DNA of 15,018 nt from Clostridia bacterium (GTDB taxonomy: Bacteria; Bacillota_A; Clostridia; UMGS1810). How positions within the stretch are numbered: the first letter of the stretch is position 1; every line of letters starts with the position of its first letter. Below are positions 1-7,883 of this stretch, one piece after another. The stretch is taken from contig JAFSBJ010000258.1 of assembly GCA_017437345.1 (NCBI GenBank), positions 1-15,018 on the forward strand, in the 5' to 3' direction. The notes below the pieces were generated by a model. It saw only the letters and a program-made list of their open reading frames with translations. It ran no database searches and had not been told where the DNA came from. The position numbers and the translations under genes were made by a program.

Positions 1-42
1 CCGCACTTCCGCCGCAGGCGGTGCGGCGAAGCCGCTTTTCTT
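1..42 (+). terminator. GC-rich double hairpin with T-tract, probable terminator
   Basis: Two adjacent GC-rich stem-loops are visible: CCGCC-GCA-GGCGG at 9-21 and GCGGC-GAA-GCCGC at 23-35, the second followed by TTTTCTT. Bases 1-6 can instead pair with 21-26, so the first hairpin has a longer alternative form. The T-tract is on the plus strand, so it would end a plus transcript entering from the left. The much higher GC than the surroundings suggests a dispersed repeat used as a terminator, but no second copy is seen here. Confidence 0.6.
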
Positions 43-61
43 GTGCTAATAATTAAAATGT

Positions 62-1183
62 TTATCTCATATATTCTATAATGCTACCATTATCTTCAAG
101 ACAAGACAGCATCATAAAAAGTCTCGGCAGATGAAATGGACCTTTAAAAAGCCCGCCTTTATCGCTGTTTAAAGAATTTCCTTCTTTGTCGCAGCTCATA
201 ATCCATTCGCCATATTTTTTGTCTGCGAATTTCTCCATAGAATATTTAAAGAGAGTGTCAAAATTTTCCTTGTATTTTTTATCACCATAAATATTATATC
301 CAAGAGCAAATGCTGCCAGAGCTTCGCATTGAGGCCACCACAAATATTCATATCCGGCGTTTGATGTTCTTTGAGGGCAGAAGTCACTTTCCATATTAAG
401 GGCATAATCCATTATTTTCTTTCCAAAATCACAAATCTCTTTGCTTTCTTTTATAGCCCCCTCACTCATCATAAACCACGCCAGCTCGTAAAGATGTCCG
501 AAACAGGTGTATTCATTTTCGCCAAATTCATCAGCTTGTCCTGTCGGAGCATATTCTCTCACTCTTTTATTTTTGTCATCAATAAATCCGTAGGTCTTAA
601 TATTATTAATCGCTTCATCAATAAGCTTTTCAAAGCGACTGTCTTCGATACCGGAGCTTCTCATAAACTGACAGATATTAAGAATCATCATTTCCGCACC
701 CATGATGTTATATGTCACATTATCTTTTTGCATAGTTGTTGTAGTTTTTTCATTGTATATTCTTAAAACTATTTCAAAAAAATCAAGGGCACTTTTTTTA
801 ACATCTTCTCTCTTGCATGCTTTGTAATATGCGGCGCATCCCATAGCAGCAAACCCTTCCACATGGAAGCTTTCTCTTTTTTCGATTGCTTCTCCGTTTC
901 TTTTTGCCAGAAACGGAAGCCTGCCATCGGGCAGAATGCACTTTTTATAAAAAGCATACAGACTCTCGCATGCATCAAGATACTCTTTCCTTTTTTCAAT
1001 TGTGTTGTAGGCGTGAGCAAAAGTCCATAGAGATCTTCCGGTAAATAAAACAGACTTGTCATCAGAGATAACCTTTCCCTTTTTATCAAGGCTTGTAAAC
1101 ATACCGCATAATTCCCTGTCAAATGCATGCTCAATCCAGAAAGGTAAAATATTTTCTGTAAGATATTCTTTATATTTATTCAT
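62..1183 (-). CDS. AGE-family sugar epimerase/isomerase
   Basis: The 373-residue protein belongs to the N-acylglucosamine 2-epimerase (AGE) superfamily of cytoplasmic (alpha/alpha)6-barrel enzymes, which interconvert C2 epimers such as GlcNAc/ManNAc or aldose/ketose pairs. Visible support: family length, an early RSLWTFAHAYN stretch, WWPQCEALAAF near the C-terminal third, and a C-terminal FHLPR segment with His351 and Arg354. The last resembles the FHVPR signature of AGE proper more than the form I recall for cellobiose epimerases, so acyl-hexosamine epimerase is the first guess; mannose isomerase or cellobiose epimerase remain possible. No sialic-acid or ManNAc genes adjoin it to settle the substrate. 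The start is fixed by AAGGGG at 1190-1195, 6 nt upstream. It is monocistronic in this window, divergent from prs, and has its own promoter. Confidence 0.85.
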   Translation of the reverse strand: MNKYKEYLTENILPFWIEHAFDRELCGMFTSLDKKGKVISDDKSVLFTGRSLWTFAHAYNTIEKRKEYLDACESLYAFYKKCILPDGRLPFLAKRNGEAIEKRESFHVEGFAAMGCAAYYKACKREDVKKSALDFFEIVLRIYNEKTTTTMQKDNVTYNIMGAEMMILNICQFMRSSGIEDSRFEKLIDEAINNIKTYGFIDDKNKRVREYAPTGQADEFGENEYTCFGHLYELAWFMMSEGAIKESKEICDFGKKIMDYALNMESDFCPQRTSNAGYEYLWWPQCEALAAFALGYNIYGDKKYKENFDTLFKYSMEKFADKKYGEWIMSCDKEGNSLNSDKGGLFKGPFHLPRLFMMLSCLEDNGSIIEYMR

Positions 1184-1219
1184 AATAAACCCCTTCGGTT
1201 TTAATAATCAAACACAGTA

Positions 1220-1248
1220 ATTCTATCACCGCTGTAGCATCTTGTCAA
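1220..1248 (-). promoter_or_regulatory. Sigma-A promoter of the epimerase gene
   Basis: On the minus strand a perfect -35 TTGACA (1243-1248) is separated by 17 bp from the -10 TAGAAT (1220-1225). This gives a 5' leader of roughly 30 nt before the start codon at 1183. Confidence 0.8.
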
Positions 1249-1355
1249 TATTTGCCCCGGTTATAAAACATCTTAATTTGCCGGGAAGAATATGCTATGT
1301 AAAAAATATGCAAAAACCACATATAAATGTTGTGAATGTTTTTTGAAAAAACATC

Positions 1356-1384
1356 TTGAAAATAGATGAAAAAGATTATATAAT
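1356..1384 (+). promoter_or_regulatory. Sigma-A promoter of the prs-pth-mfd operon
   Basis: TTGAAA (1356-1361) and TATAAT (1379-1384) are 17 bp apart. Transcription would begin near 1391, leaving a leader of about 70 nt before the prs start at 1460. A short TGTGC/GCACA pairing (1390-1394 with 1412-1416) lies in the leader, too weak to call regulatory. Confidence 0.75.
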
Positions 1385-1459
1385 GATAATGTGCGTGTTT
1401 TGTGTATGTAAGCACACTAAATAGAACATATGAAAAATAAATATAAAGGGGTTTATAAA

Positions 1460-2416
1460 ATGATAGCACATGGCAAAAACATCAAAATTTTTACCGCAAA
1501 TTCCAATCCTGCTTTTGCAGAAGCAATTTGCAAAAAATTAGGTATTCCTCTCGGAGATTCTGAAGTTGGCAAATTTTCAGACGGAGAGATTTTTGTTAAT
1601 ATCAATGAAACTGTCAGAGGAAGCGATGTATTCGTAGTTCAGTCCACCTGTCTTCCTGTAAATGATAATTTTATGGAACTTCTCATTATGATAGACGCTC
1701 TCAAGAGAGCATCAGCAGGCAGAATCACAGCAGTTATTCCATATTTCGGCTATGCCCGTCAGGATAGAAAAGCAAAAAGAAGAGATCCTATATCTGCAAA
1801 GCTCTGTGCCGATCTTATAACAACTGCCGGAGCCGACAGAGTCTTAACAATGGACCTTCACGCAGCTCAGATTCAGGGATTTTTCAATATTCCCGTTGAC
1901 CATCTCTTAGGTCAGCCTATCTTAAGTAACTATTTCAAAGAAGAATTTGCTGCCGAAAAAGAAGATACAGTCGTTGTTTCTCCCGACCTTGGTAGCGTTA
2001 CAAGAGCAAGAAAATTTGCAGACAACATAGATGTTCCCATAGCTATCGTAGATAAGCGCCGTCCCAAGCCAAATGTTTCAGAAGTTATGAATATCATTGG
2101 TGATATAGAAGGCAAGAATGTAATTCTCGTAGACGATATGATCGATACTGCAGGCACAATAGTAAATGGTGCAGAAGCTCTTCGCCAAAGAGGTGCCAAG
2201 AAAGTTTGTGCATGCTGTACCCACCCTGTATTATCAGGACCTGCAATTGAAAGAATTCAGAATTCATGTATTGAAGAGCTTGTTGTTCTTGACACAGTTC
2301 CCCTTTCTGAAGAAAAGAAGCTCGATAAAATCAAAATTCTTTCTGCTGCAGATCTCTTTGCGGAAGCAATCGAAAGAATCTATGAAGATGTATCCGTAAG
2401 CACACTTTTTAACTAA
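1460..2416 (+). CDS. prs: Ribose-phosphate pyrophosphokinase (PRPP synthetase)
   Basis: Makes 5-phosphoribosyl 1-pyrophosphate from ribose 5-phosphate and ATP in the cytoplasm, feeding purine, pyrimidine, NAD, histidine and tryptophan synthesis. The 318-residue product matches the class I family length. It carries the ATP-binding FGYARQDRK at residues 96-104, the HAAQIQGFF segment, and the PRPP-binding loop DDMIDTAGT at 225-233. The frame is open for 10 more codons to 1430, but ATG 1460 is chosen because GGGG (1448-1451) sits 8 nt before it and the family begins close to this point. It heads an operon with pth and mfd, an order common in Clostridia. Function is highly secure. Confidence 0.97.
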   Translation: MIAHGKNIKIFTANSNPAFAEAICKKLGIPLGDSEVGKFSDGEIFVNINETVRGSDVFVVQSTCLPVNDNFMELLIMIDALKRASAGRITAVIPYFGYARQDRKAKRRDPISAKLCADLITTAGADRVLTMDLHAAQIQGFFNIPVDHLLGQPILSNYFKEEFAAEKEDTVVVSPDLGSVTRARKFADNIDVPIAIVDKRRPKPNVSEVMNIIGDIEGKNVILVDDMIDTAGTIVNGAEALRQRGAKKVCACCTHPVLSGPAIERIQNSCIEELVVLDTVPLSEEKKLDKIKILSAADLFAEAIERIYEDVSVSTLFN

Positions 2417-2428
2417 ACCACTACATAC

Positions 2429-2470
2429 GGGATGTAGAAAATTCTTAAGGATTTTTTACATCCCCGTCTT
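2429..2470 (+). terminator. Long hairpin between prs and pth, possible attenuator
   Basis: Bases 2429-2444 pair with 2449-2464 around a TTAA loop, giving a 16-bp stem (two G-U pairs on the RNA). It is followed by CCGTCTTTT, a short interrupted U-tract. It lies 12 nt after the prs stop and 8 nt before the pth Shine-Dalgarno, so it may be a leaky terminator setting the prs-to-pth ratio, or an mRNA processing or stability element. Confidence 0.6.
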
Positions 2471-2487
2471 TTAGGAGGAATAACACC

Positions 2488-3051
2488 ATGTTTCTTGTTG
2501 CAGGCTTAGGCAACCCCGAAAAAAAATATGATAATACCCGCCATAACATAGGATTTGAAGCTGCGAAGCTTTTTGCAGACAACAATAGTATTTCTCTCAA
2601 TAAGAATAAGTTTAAAGCTATAGTAGGCGAAGGATATATTGGAAGCGAAAAGGTTATTGTTGCCCTTCCCCAGACCTATATGAATCTCAGCGGTGAAAGC
2701 ATAGGTGAAATTGCTTCTTTTTATAAAATTCCCCCTGAAAATGTAATAATAGCCCATGATGACATATCTCTTGCTCTTGGCAGAATCAGAATTCGCGAAA
2801 AGGGGAGTGCCGGTGGCCATAACGGATTAAAATCCATCATATCCCATCTTGGAGGGGATGTTTTCTGCCGGATAAAAATCGGAGTTGGTGCACCAACAAA
2901 CCCCGACTATGATCTTGCGGATTTTGTACTTGGCAGCTTTTCAAAAGAAGAACAGAAATCCCTTGAGTCGGTTCTTAAAGATGCTTCTTGTGCAATAGAG
3001 TGTATAATAAAGGAATCAGCTTCAAAAGCTATGAATAAATATAACAGATAG
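2488..3051 (+). CDS. pth: Peptidyl-tRNA hydrolase
   Basis: Releases tRNA from peptidyl-tRNA that drops off ribosomes, an essential recycling step in the cytoplasm. The 187-residue length is typical. The signature GLGNPEKKYDNTRHNIGFE occupies residues 6-24, with Asn9 and the catalytic His19. YMNLSGES (64-71) supplies the conserved Asn66, HDD (90-92) the conserved acidic residues, and GSAGGHNGL (106-114) the substrate-binding loop. A strong AGGAGG at 2473-2478 precedes the ATG by 9 nt and fixes the start. It is the second gene of the prs operon; mfd follows after 39 bp. Confidence 0.97.
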   Translation: MFLVAGLGNPEKKYDNTRHNIGFEAAKLFADNNSISLNKNKFKAIVGEGYIGSEKVIVALPQTYMNLSGESIGEIASFYKIPPENVIIAHDDISLALGRIRIREKGSAGGHNGLKSIISHLGGDVFCRIKIGVGAPTNPDYDLADFVLGSFSKEEQKSLESVLKDASCAIECIIKESASKAMNKYNR

Positions 3052-3090
3052 ATGTCTGTATCATCAGGCTCTGTCTTGCAGGAGTAATTT

Positions 3091-6000
3091 ATGACAGATT
3101 TTGCATCAATCTTAAATGGAATGTCCGAATTTAATTCGTGCATTGAAGATTTGCACAAAGGGAAAACCCCCATCCATATAACCGGAATGACAGGCAGCCA
3201 GAAATGCCATTTTATATATTCCCTCTGCAAACAAAGCGGCAAGAAATGCCTTGTAATTACATATGACGAAACTGAGGCAGGAAGGATAAGTCACGACTTA
3301 TCGTTCCTCTTTTCTCGTGAGGCTGTTGTATTTAAAAACAGAGATTATATTTTCTATAGTGTTGACGCATCAAACCATGCAGGCGAATATTCCAGAATAA
3401 AAGCTATTTCCGAATTTACAAAAGGTGCTCCTCTTGTTGCAGGCTATGAGGCTGTGTCTCGCTTTACCATTCCGCCTGAGGTTTTTAAAAGCAACACATT
3501 TAATCTATGCGTTGGAGATACACTTAGCATAAACGATTTTATATCAAAATTAAGCTCTATCGGCTACCGTCGCACCTCAATGGTTGAGGATGTTGGTCAG
3601 TATGCTCAAAGGGGCTCAATAATAGATGTTTTTTCTCCGCTTCATTCGCGCCCAGTCCGCATCGACCTTTTCGACGATGAAATCGACTCTTTAAGAGAAT
3701 TTGACAAATATTCCCAGACATCCGTTGATAATGTGGAATCCTTTTCCATATGCCCTGTCAGGGAAATAATATATGATGCAAAAAAAGCAGAAGAAGTATC
3801 CCGCAGCATACGCCTTATGAAAAACGAAAATCTTATGGCAGATGCCGAAAAATTTTCTCAGAATGGTCATTTTTCTTCTGTAGATAAATATATGCCATTT
3901 ATCTATGATTCTCTCTATACCATTCTCGACTACGCCACAGAGGATACTCTTGTTTTCATTGATGAAGCAAAAATGCTTTCTGAGTCTATGAAGCTTTCTT
4001 CCAAGCAGCAAAATGAAATCATAAGCGACATGCTTTCAAAGGGAATTTTCCCAAAAACAAAAAGTCCCTATCTTCTTGATTATTCAGCCCTTATATTAAA
4101 GCTTGAAAAGCTTCCCTTTGTTTCTGTAAGCGCTCTTTCTCATTCCTGCCCGTCATTTAGTCCGAAATCACTTGTGGGAATCACAGCCAAAACCCTTCAG
4201 AGCTACAATGGAAAATCAGAGTTTTTAATAGACGATATTAAATTCTGGAAAAAGAATTCCTATAAAATAATTGTGCTTCTTGATAGCGATATCAAGATAA
4301 AAAATATGTATAATCTTTTGCAGGAAAATGAGCTTGATAGCACCATCACAGATGACATATCCTCTGCAAAGCACGGTTGCATCTGTCTTATAAAAGGTAG
4401 CCTTGGCAGGGGCTTTGAATATCCCTTGTTAAAAACGGTTGTCATAGGCGACGGAGAAACCTCGTCCCGTGCGCCTGTAAAAAGAATGAAGCAGGGCAAA
4501 AACAGCACGGATGTTATAAAAAGCTTTGATGATTTAAAAAAAGGTGACTATGTTGTTCATCGCACTCATGGTGTAGGTCAGTATGTGGGTATTCATCAGC
4601 TTGTTATTGACAATCTAACAAAAGATTTTCTCAAAATAAAATATAAAGGTGAAGATGTTTTATATGTTCCCACAAGTCAGCTTGATTTTCTTCATAAATT
4701 CACAGGCAGTGAATCAGAAAGAGTAAAGCTCAATAGCCTAGACGGCTCTGCCTGGAAAAAAACAGTCTCAAGAGTAAAGGAAAGCGTTTCAAAGCTTGCA
4801 GAAAATCTTATATCTCTCTATGCTGAACGCTCTAGGCTAAACGGTCATGTTTTCTCTGAAGATACCCCCTGGCAGAAGGAATTTGAAGAAAAGTTTATCT
4901 ATGACGAAACTCCCGATCAGCTAAGGTGCATAAAAGAAGTCAAATCCGATATGGAAAAAGGCAAATGTATGGATCGTCTCCTTTGTGGTGATGTTGGCTA
5001 CGGGAAAACAGAGGTTGCTATAAGAGCTGCATTCAAATGTGTTATGGAGGGGATGCAGGTTGCATATCTTTGCCCCACAACAATCCTTGCCCAGCAGCAT
5101 TACAACACCTTTTCCTCCCGAATGGGAGAATATGCAATGAGCGTTGAGATGCTTTCACGCTTCCGCACTAAAAAACAGCAGGAAAAAACCATATCAAAGC
5201 TAAAATCAGGCTCGGTTGATGTTGTAATCGGTACCCATCGCCTTTTGCAAAAAGATGTTTCATTTAAAAATCTTGGCCTTCTCATCGTTGATGAAGAGCA
5301 GAGATTTGGTGTGGGCCATAAGGAAAAAATAAAAGAACTCAAAAAAAATGTAAATGTTTTAACCTTAAGTGCCACTCCGATTCCGCGAACTCTCAATATG
5401 GCAATGGTCGGAATAAGGGATTTAAGTGTTTTATCTGCTCCTCCAAGCGACCGTCATCCTGTGCAGACTTTTGTTATGGAGCATGATGAAGCTCTTATCA
5501 TAAATGCTATAAAAAGAGAACTCGACAGAAAAGGTCAGGTTTATTATCTTCATAACCGCATAGATGGTATAGAACGCGTTGCCGCAAAAATAAAAGAAAC
5601 TCTGCCGGATGCCCGCGTAGCTGTTGCTCATGGAAAAATGAGCGAAAATCAGCTTGAAGAAATAATGATGCACCTTCTTCAGGGCGAAATAGATGTTCTT
5701 GTTTGCACCACCATAATCGAAACCGGTCTTGATGTTTCCAATGTCAACACAATTATAATAGAAAACGCCGATCATTTAGGTCTTTCACAGCTCTATCAGC
5801 TCCGCGGAAGGGTAGGAAGGTCTAATCGCCTTGCCTATGCGTATCTGACCTATAATGGCGGAAAAATCCTTGATGCTACAGCCCATAAGCGTCTTATGGC
5901 AATAAAGGAATTCACAGAGTTTGGCTCAGGCTTCAAAATAGCAATGCGTGATCTTGAAATCCGTGGAGCAGGCAATCTTCTTGGCCATGAGCAACACGGA

Positions 6001-6531
6001 AATATGAATCTCGTTGGCTACGATATGTATTGTATGCTTTTAGAGCAGGCAGTAAAAGAGAAAAAAGGCGAAAACTATGTTCCGCCTCTGGAAATAACTG
6101 TGGATATAAAAATAGATGCGTTTATTCCTGAGAAATATGTGGAGTATGAACAGCAGAGAATCGATATGTATAAAAAAATCGCCACTATAGAAAATATGGA
6201 GGATTACTACGACATCCAGGGAGAATTTATAGACCGTTTCGGTGATATTCCAAAAAGTGTGCATAATCTTCTGGAGCTTGCCTATATAAAAAGTCTTTGC
6301 CGGAAGGCTGAAATTTCCGATGTTATTCAGAATGATGCTTCTGTAAGCTTTATATTCACAGAAAGGGCAGATCCTCAGGCTGTTATAAAACTTTTGGAAG
6401 AACACAGCCGGGATATGCGTTTCGTAAATGGTGCAAAATCAAAAATTATTTATAAATGTAAGGATAATTTCCTTGACAATATTAAAATTATATTACAAAG
6501 CTTGGTAAAAACAATACAAGATCATAATTAA
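3091..6531 (+). CDS. mfd: Transcription-repair coupling factor Mfd
   Basis: Double-stranded DNA translocase that removes RNA polymerase stalled at lesions and recruits the UvrABC excision machinery. The 1146 residues match the full-length family. Order seen: N-terminal UvrB-like part (about 1-350, with GSIIDVFSP near 175), the RNA-polymerase-interacting CarD-like domain from GDYVVHRTHGVG (about 485-560), then the RecG-like motor. The motor has Walker A GDVGYGKTE at 633-641, Walker B DEEQRFG at 734-740, SATPIPRT at 760-767, and motif VI QLRGRVGR at 903-910. A C-terminal TRCF domain, about the last 130 residues, ends the protein. GCAGGAG (3078-3084) lies 6 nt upstream of the ATG. All motor motifs are intact, with no frameshift. 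It is translated from the pth operon; a lipoprotein gene follows after 33 bp. Confidence 0.97.
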   Translation: MTDFASILNGMSEFNSCIEDLHKGKTPIHITGMTGSQKCHFIYSLCKQSGKKCLVITYDETEAGRISHDLSFLFSREAVVFKNRDYIFYSVDASNHAGEYSRIKAISEFTKGAPLVAGYEAVSRFTIPPEVFKSNTFNLCVGDTLSINDFISKLSSIGYRRTSMVEDVGQYAQRGSIIDVFSPLHSRPVRIDLFDDEIDSLREFDKYSQTSVDNVESFSICPVREIIYDAKKAEEVSRSIRLMKNENLMADAEKFSQNGHFSSVDKYMPFIYDSLYTILDYATEDTLVFIDEAKMLSESMKLSSKQQNEIISDMLSKGIFPKTKSPYLLDYSALILKLEKLPFVSVSALSHSCPSFSPKSLVGITAKTLQSYNGKSEFLIDDIKFWKKNSYKIIVLLDSDIKIKNMYNLLQENELDSTITDDISSAKHGCICLIKGSLGRGFEYPLLKTVVIGDGETSSRAPVKRMKQGKNSTDVIKSFDDLKKGDYVVHRTHGVGQYVGIHQLVIDNLTKDFLKIKYKGEDVLYVPTSQLDFLHKFTGSESERVKLNSLDGSAWKKTVSRVKESVSKLAENLISLYAERSRLNGHVFSEDTPWQKEFEEKFIYDETPDQLRCIKEVKSDMEKGKCMDRLLCGDVGYGKTEVAIRAAFKCVMEGMQVAYLCPTTILAQQHYNTFSSRMGEYAMSVEMLSRFRTKKQQEKTISKLKSGSVDVVIGTHRLLQKDVSFKNLGLLIVDEEQRFGVGHKEKIKELKKNVNVLTLSATPIPRTLNMAMVGIRDLSVLSAPPSDRHPVQTFVMEHDEALIINAIKRELDRKGQVYYLHNRIDGIERVAAKIKETLPDARVAVAHGKMSENQLEEIMMHLLQGEIDVLVCTTIIETGLDVSNVNTIIIENADHLGLSQLYQLRGRVGRSNRLAYAYLTYNGGKILDATAHKRLMAIKEFTEFGSGFKIAMRDLEIRGAGNLLGHEQHGNMNLVGYDMYCMLLEQAVKEKKGENYVPPLEITVDIKIDAFIPEKYVEYEQQRIDMYKKIATIENMEDYYDIQGEFIDRFGDIPKSVHNLLELAYIKSLCRKAEISDVIQNDASVSFIFTERADPQAVIKLLEEHSRDMRFVNGAKSKIIYKCKDNFLDNIKIILQSLVKTIQDHN

Positions 6532-6564
6532 AGGTTATTATATAGTTGAAAGGGGTGTGAACAG

Positions 6565-7293
6565 ATGAAAACAATAAAAAGAATAATATCATTAGCTCTT
6601 GCTTTGGCAGTTTCTTTATTGTGCCTTTGTTCCTGTTCATTCACCGGAACTGAAAATTTATCCGACGCAAACTTTATAAAAGTCGGCGATAGGAAGCTGT
6701 CCAAAGAATATATCGGCTATTTCTTCTATGTTGCAAAACGCAATATGATTAAAGAAGCAGGATTTGTTGTTGGTGATGGTGGCAATGCAAGCGAAGAAGA
6801 TATCGAATCATTCTGGGAAACAACCGAAATAGAAGGAAAAAAAGCTGTGGATGTTGCCCGTGACCTTGCGGCAGATAACGCTGTTATTCAGACAGTTCAA
6901 TATCTTAAGGCAATTGAAGAGGGCATAAAGCTTACCTCAGATGATGAAAAAGAAATCTCAGCTCAGATAAATGCCGCCACAGAATCAAGCGGTGGCAAAG
7001 AAGCTTTTAATAATCAGCTAAAAAGTATGGGCTGTGATGCTGATGCCTACCGACAAATCCTAACAGAAAACAGATATGTTCAAAAGCTCTATGATAAATA
7101 CGATTCCGATGGAAAGCTTTCAGTTTCCGATGAAGAGCTTTTATCATACTCATCTGCAGTTCCCGAAGGAACTCCATCTGAGCAGATTTTTGACGGAGCT
7201 AAAAAATATAAATTCAATAAAATGGCTCAGGAATGGGAAAAAGATTATGAAATCGTAATATCAGATAAAGCGATGAAAGAATTTGATGTATAA
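6565..7293 (+). CDS. PrsA/SurA-like lipoprotein lacking a parvulin domain
   Basis: A 242-residue exported lipoprotein. Positively charged KTIKR is followed by a hydrophobic stretch and an LCSC lipobox, so Cys24 is the likely lipidated residue, anchoring the protein outside the membrane. The mature part is helical and resembles the N-terminal chaperone module of PrsA/SurA foldases (EGIKLTSDDEKEISAQINAA, then an ENRYVQKLYDKY helix), and it ends with a short tail (NKMAQEWEKDYEIVIS) like the PrsA C-terminus. The parvulin isomerase domain that usually sits between these parts is replaced by about 30 residues, so a holding chaperone without isomerase activity is inferred. AAAGGGG (6549-6555) precedes the ATG. 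Clostridia often place a PrsA-type gene after mfd, which supports the assignment. The stop codon abuts the left arm of the 7292-7448 palindrome. Confidence 0.7.
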   Translation: MKTIKRIISLALALAVSLLCLCSCSFTGTENLSDANFIKVGDRKLSKEYIGYFFYVAKRNMIKEAGFVVGDGGNASEEDIESFWETTEIEGKKAVDVARDLAADNAVIQTVQYLKAIEEGIKLTSDDEKEISAQINAATESSGGKEAFNNQLKSMGCDADAYRQILTENRYVQKLYDKYDSDGKLSVSDEELLSYSSAVPEGTPSEQIFDGAKKYKFNKMAQEWEKDYEIVISDKAMKEFDV

Positions 7294-7448
7294 AAGGGGC
7301 TGTCTCAATAATCACATTTTATGAATACTTATGTATCAAATATTGTAGGGAACGCATTTATGCGTTCCGTGGAATGGATAAATCCATTCCCTACAAGCTG
7401 ACTATGCATAATTATTCACTGTATACGATTATTCAGACAGTCCCTTTT
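7292..7448. repeat. MITE-like palindromic element, likely bidirectional terminator
   Basis: Terminal inverted arms 7292-7313 and 7427-7448 match over 22 bp with one mismatch and one G-T pair; the tips are AAAAGGGGCTGTC and its near-complement. In the middle is a nested structure: TGTAG (7344-7348) pairs with CTACA (7391-7395) and encloses two perfect 9-bp hairpins with 2-nt loops, 7349-7368 and 7371-7390, a three-way junction. The element exactly fills the gap between convergent genes. Its left edge overlaps the lipoprotein stop and its right arm encodes the last ten residues of TadA. T-runs at both tips would allow termination in either direction. There is no transposase and no clear target duplication, so mobility is inferred. 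Confidence 0.75.
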
Positions 7449-7883
7449 TCGTTTATCTTTAAAAAAACTCTTCATTAATTCTTTACTTTCTTCTTCTCCA
7501 ATTCCATAATAACATTCCACATTATGATTAAAAAGCCCCGGATTCATTAAATTAACCTTTGATATGCATGCTCCTGTCTTTGGTTCTTCGCATCCTATAT
7601 AGAGTCTTTTTATCCGCGAATTTATTATCGCTCCGGCACACATTGCACATGGCTCCACACTAACATACATTTCGCAGTTTTCCAAAGTTTTGCTTCCGAG
7701 CTTCTTGCAGGCTTTTTTTATTGCATTTATTTCGGCATGACAGGTGCAGTCCAAGTTTTTTTCAACTGTGTTGTGAGCTTTTGCGATAATGTTTCCTTCA
7801 AAGCTTATAATAGCCCCAATGGGAATTTCATTTTTTTCATATGCCTTTTTTGCCATCTTTAAAGCTTCATCCATCATTTTCAT
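7416..7883 (-). CDS. tadA: tRNA-specific adenosine deaminase TadA
   Basis: Zinc-dependent deaminase converting A34 to inosine in the anticodon of tRNA-Arg(ACG). The 155-residue protein has the deaminase signature: HAE at 49-51 (His49 zinc ligand, Glu51 proton shuttle) and PCAMC at 78-82 (Cys79 and Cys82 zinc ligands), followed by AGA. Related family members include cytosine and guanine deaminases, but length and the PCAMCAGAI context favour TadA. The start ATG (7881-7883) has TGAGGTGA 7-10 nt upstream; an ATG two codons later is a weaker choice. The reading frame overlaps the end of ttcA by 17 bp, so translation is probably coupled. The final residues CLNNRIQ lie inside the palindromic repeat, so the natural C-terminus seems to have been replaced. 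Confidence 0.92.
   Translation of the reverse strand: MKMMDEALKMAKKAYEKNEIPIGAIISFEGNIIAKAHNTVEKNLDCTCHAEINAIKKACKKLGSKTLENCEMYVSVEPCAMCAGAIINSRIKRLYIGCEEPKTGACISKVNLMNPGLFNHNVECYYGIGEEESKELMKSFFKDKRKRDCLNNRIQ

Noticed and set aside
371..766. Plus-strand open frame of 131 codons opposite the epimerase gene
   Set aside because: Antisense shadow of a well-supported AGE-family gene, without promoter or family resemblance.
1430..1459. Upstream ATG extending prs by ten codons
   Set aside because: The extension spans the ribosome binding site of ATG 1460, and known PRPP synthetases begin near that point.
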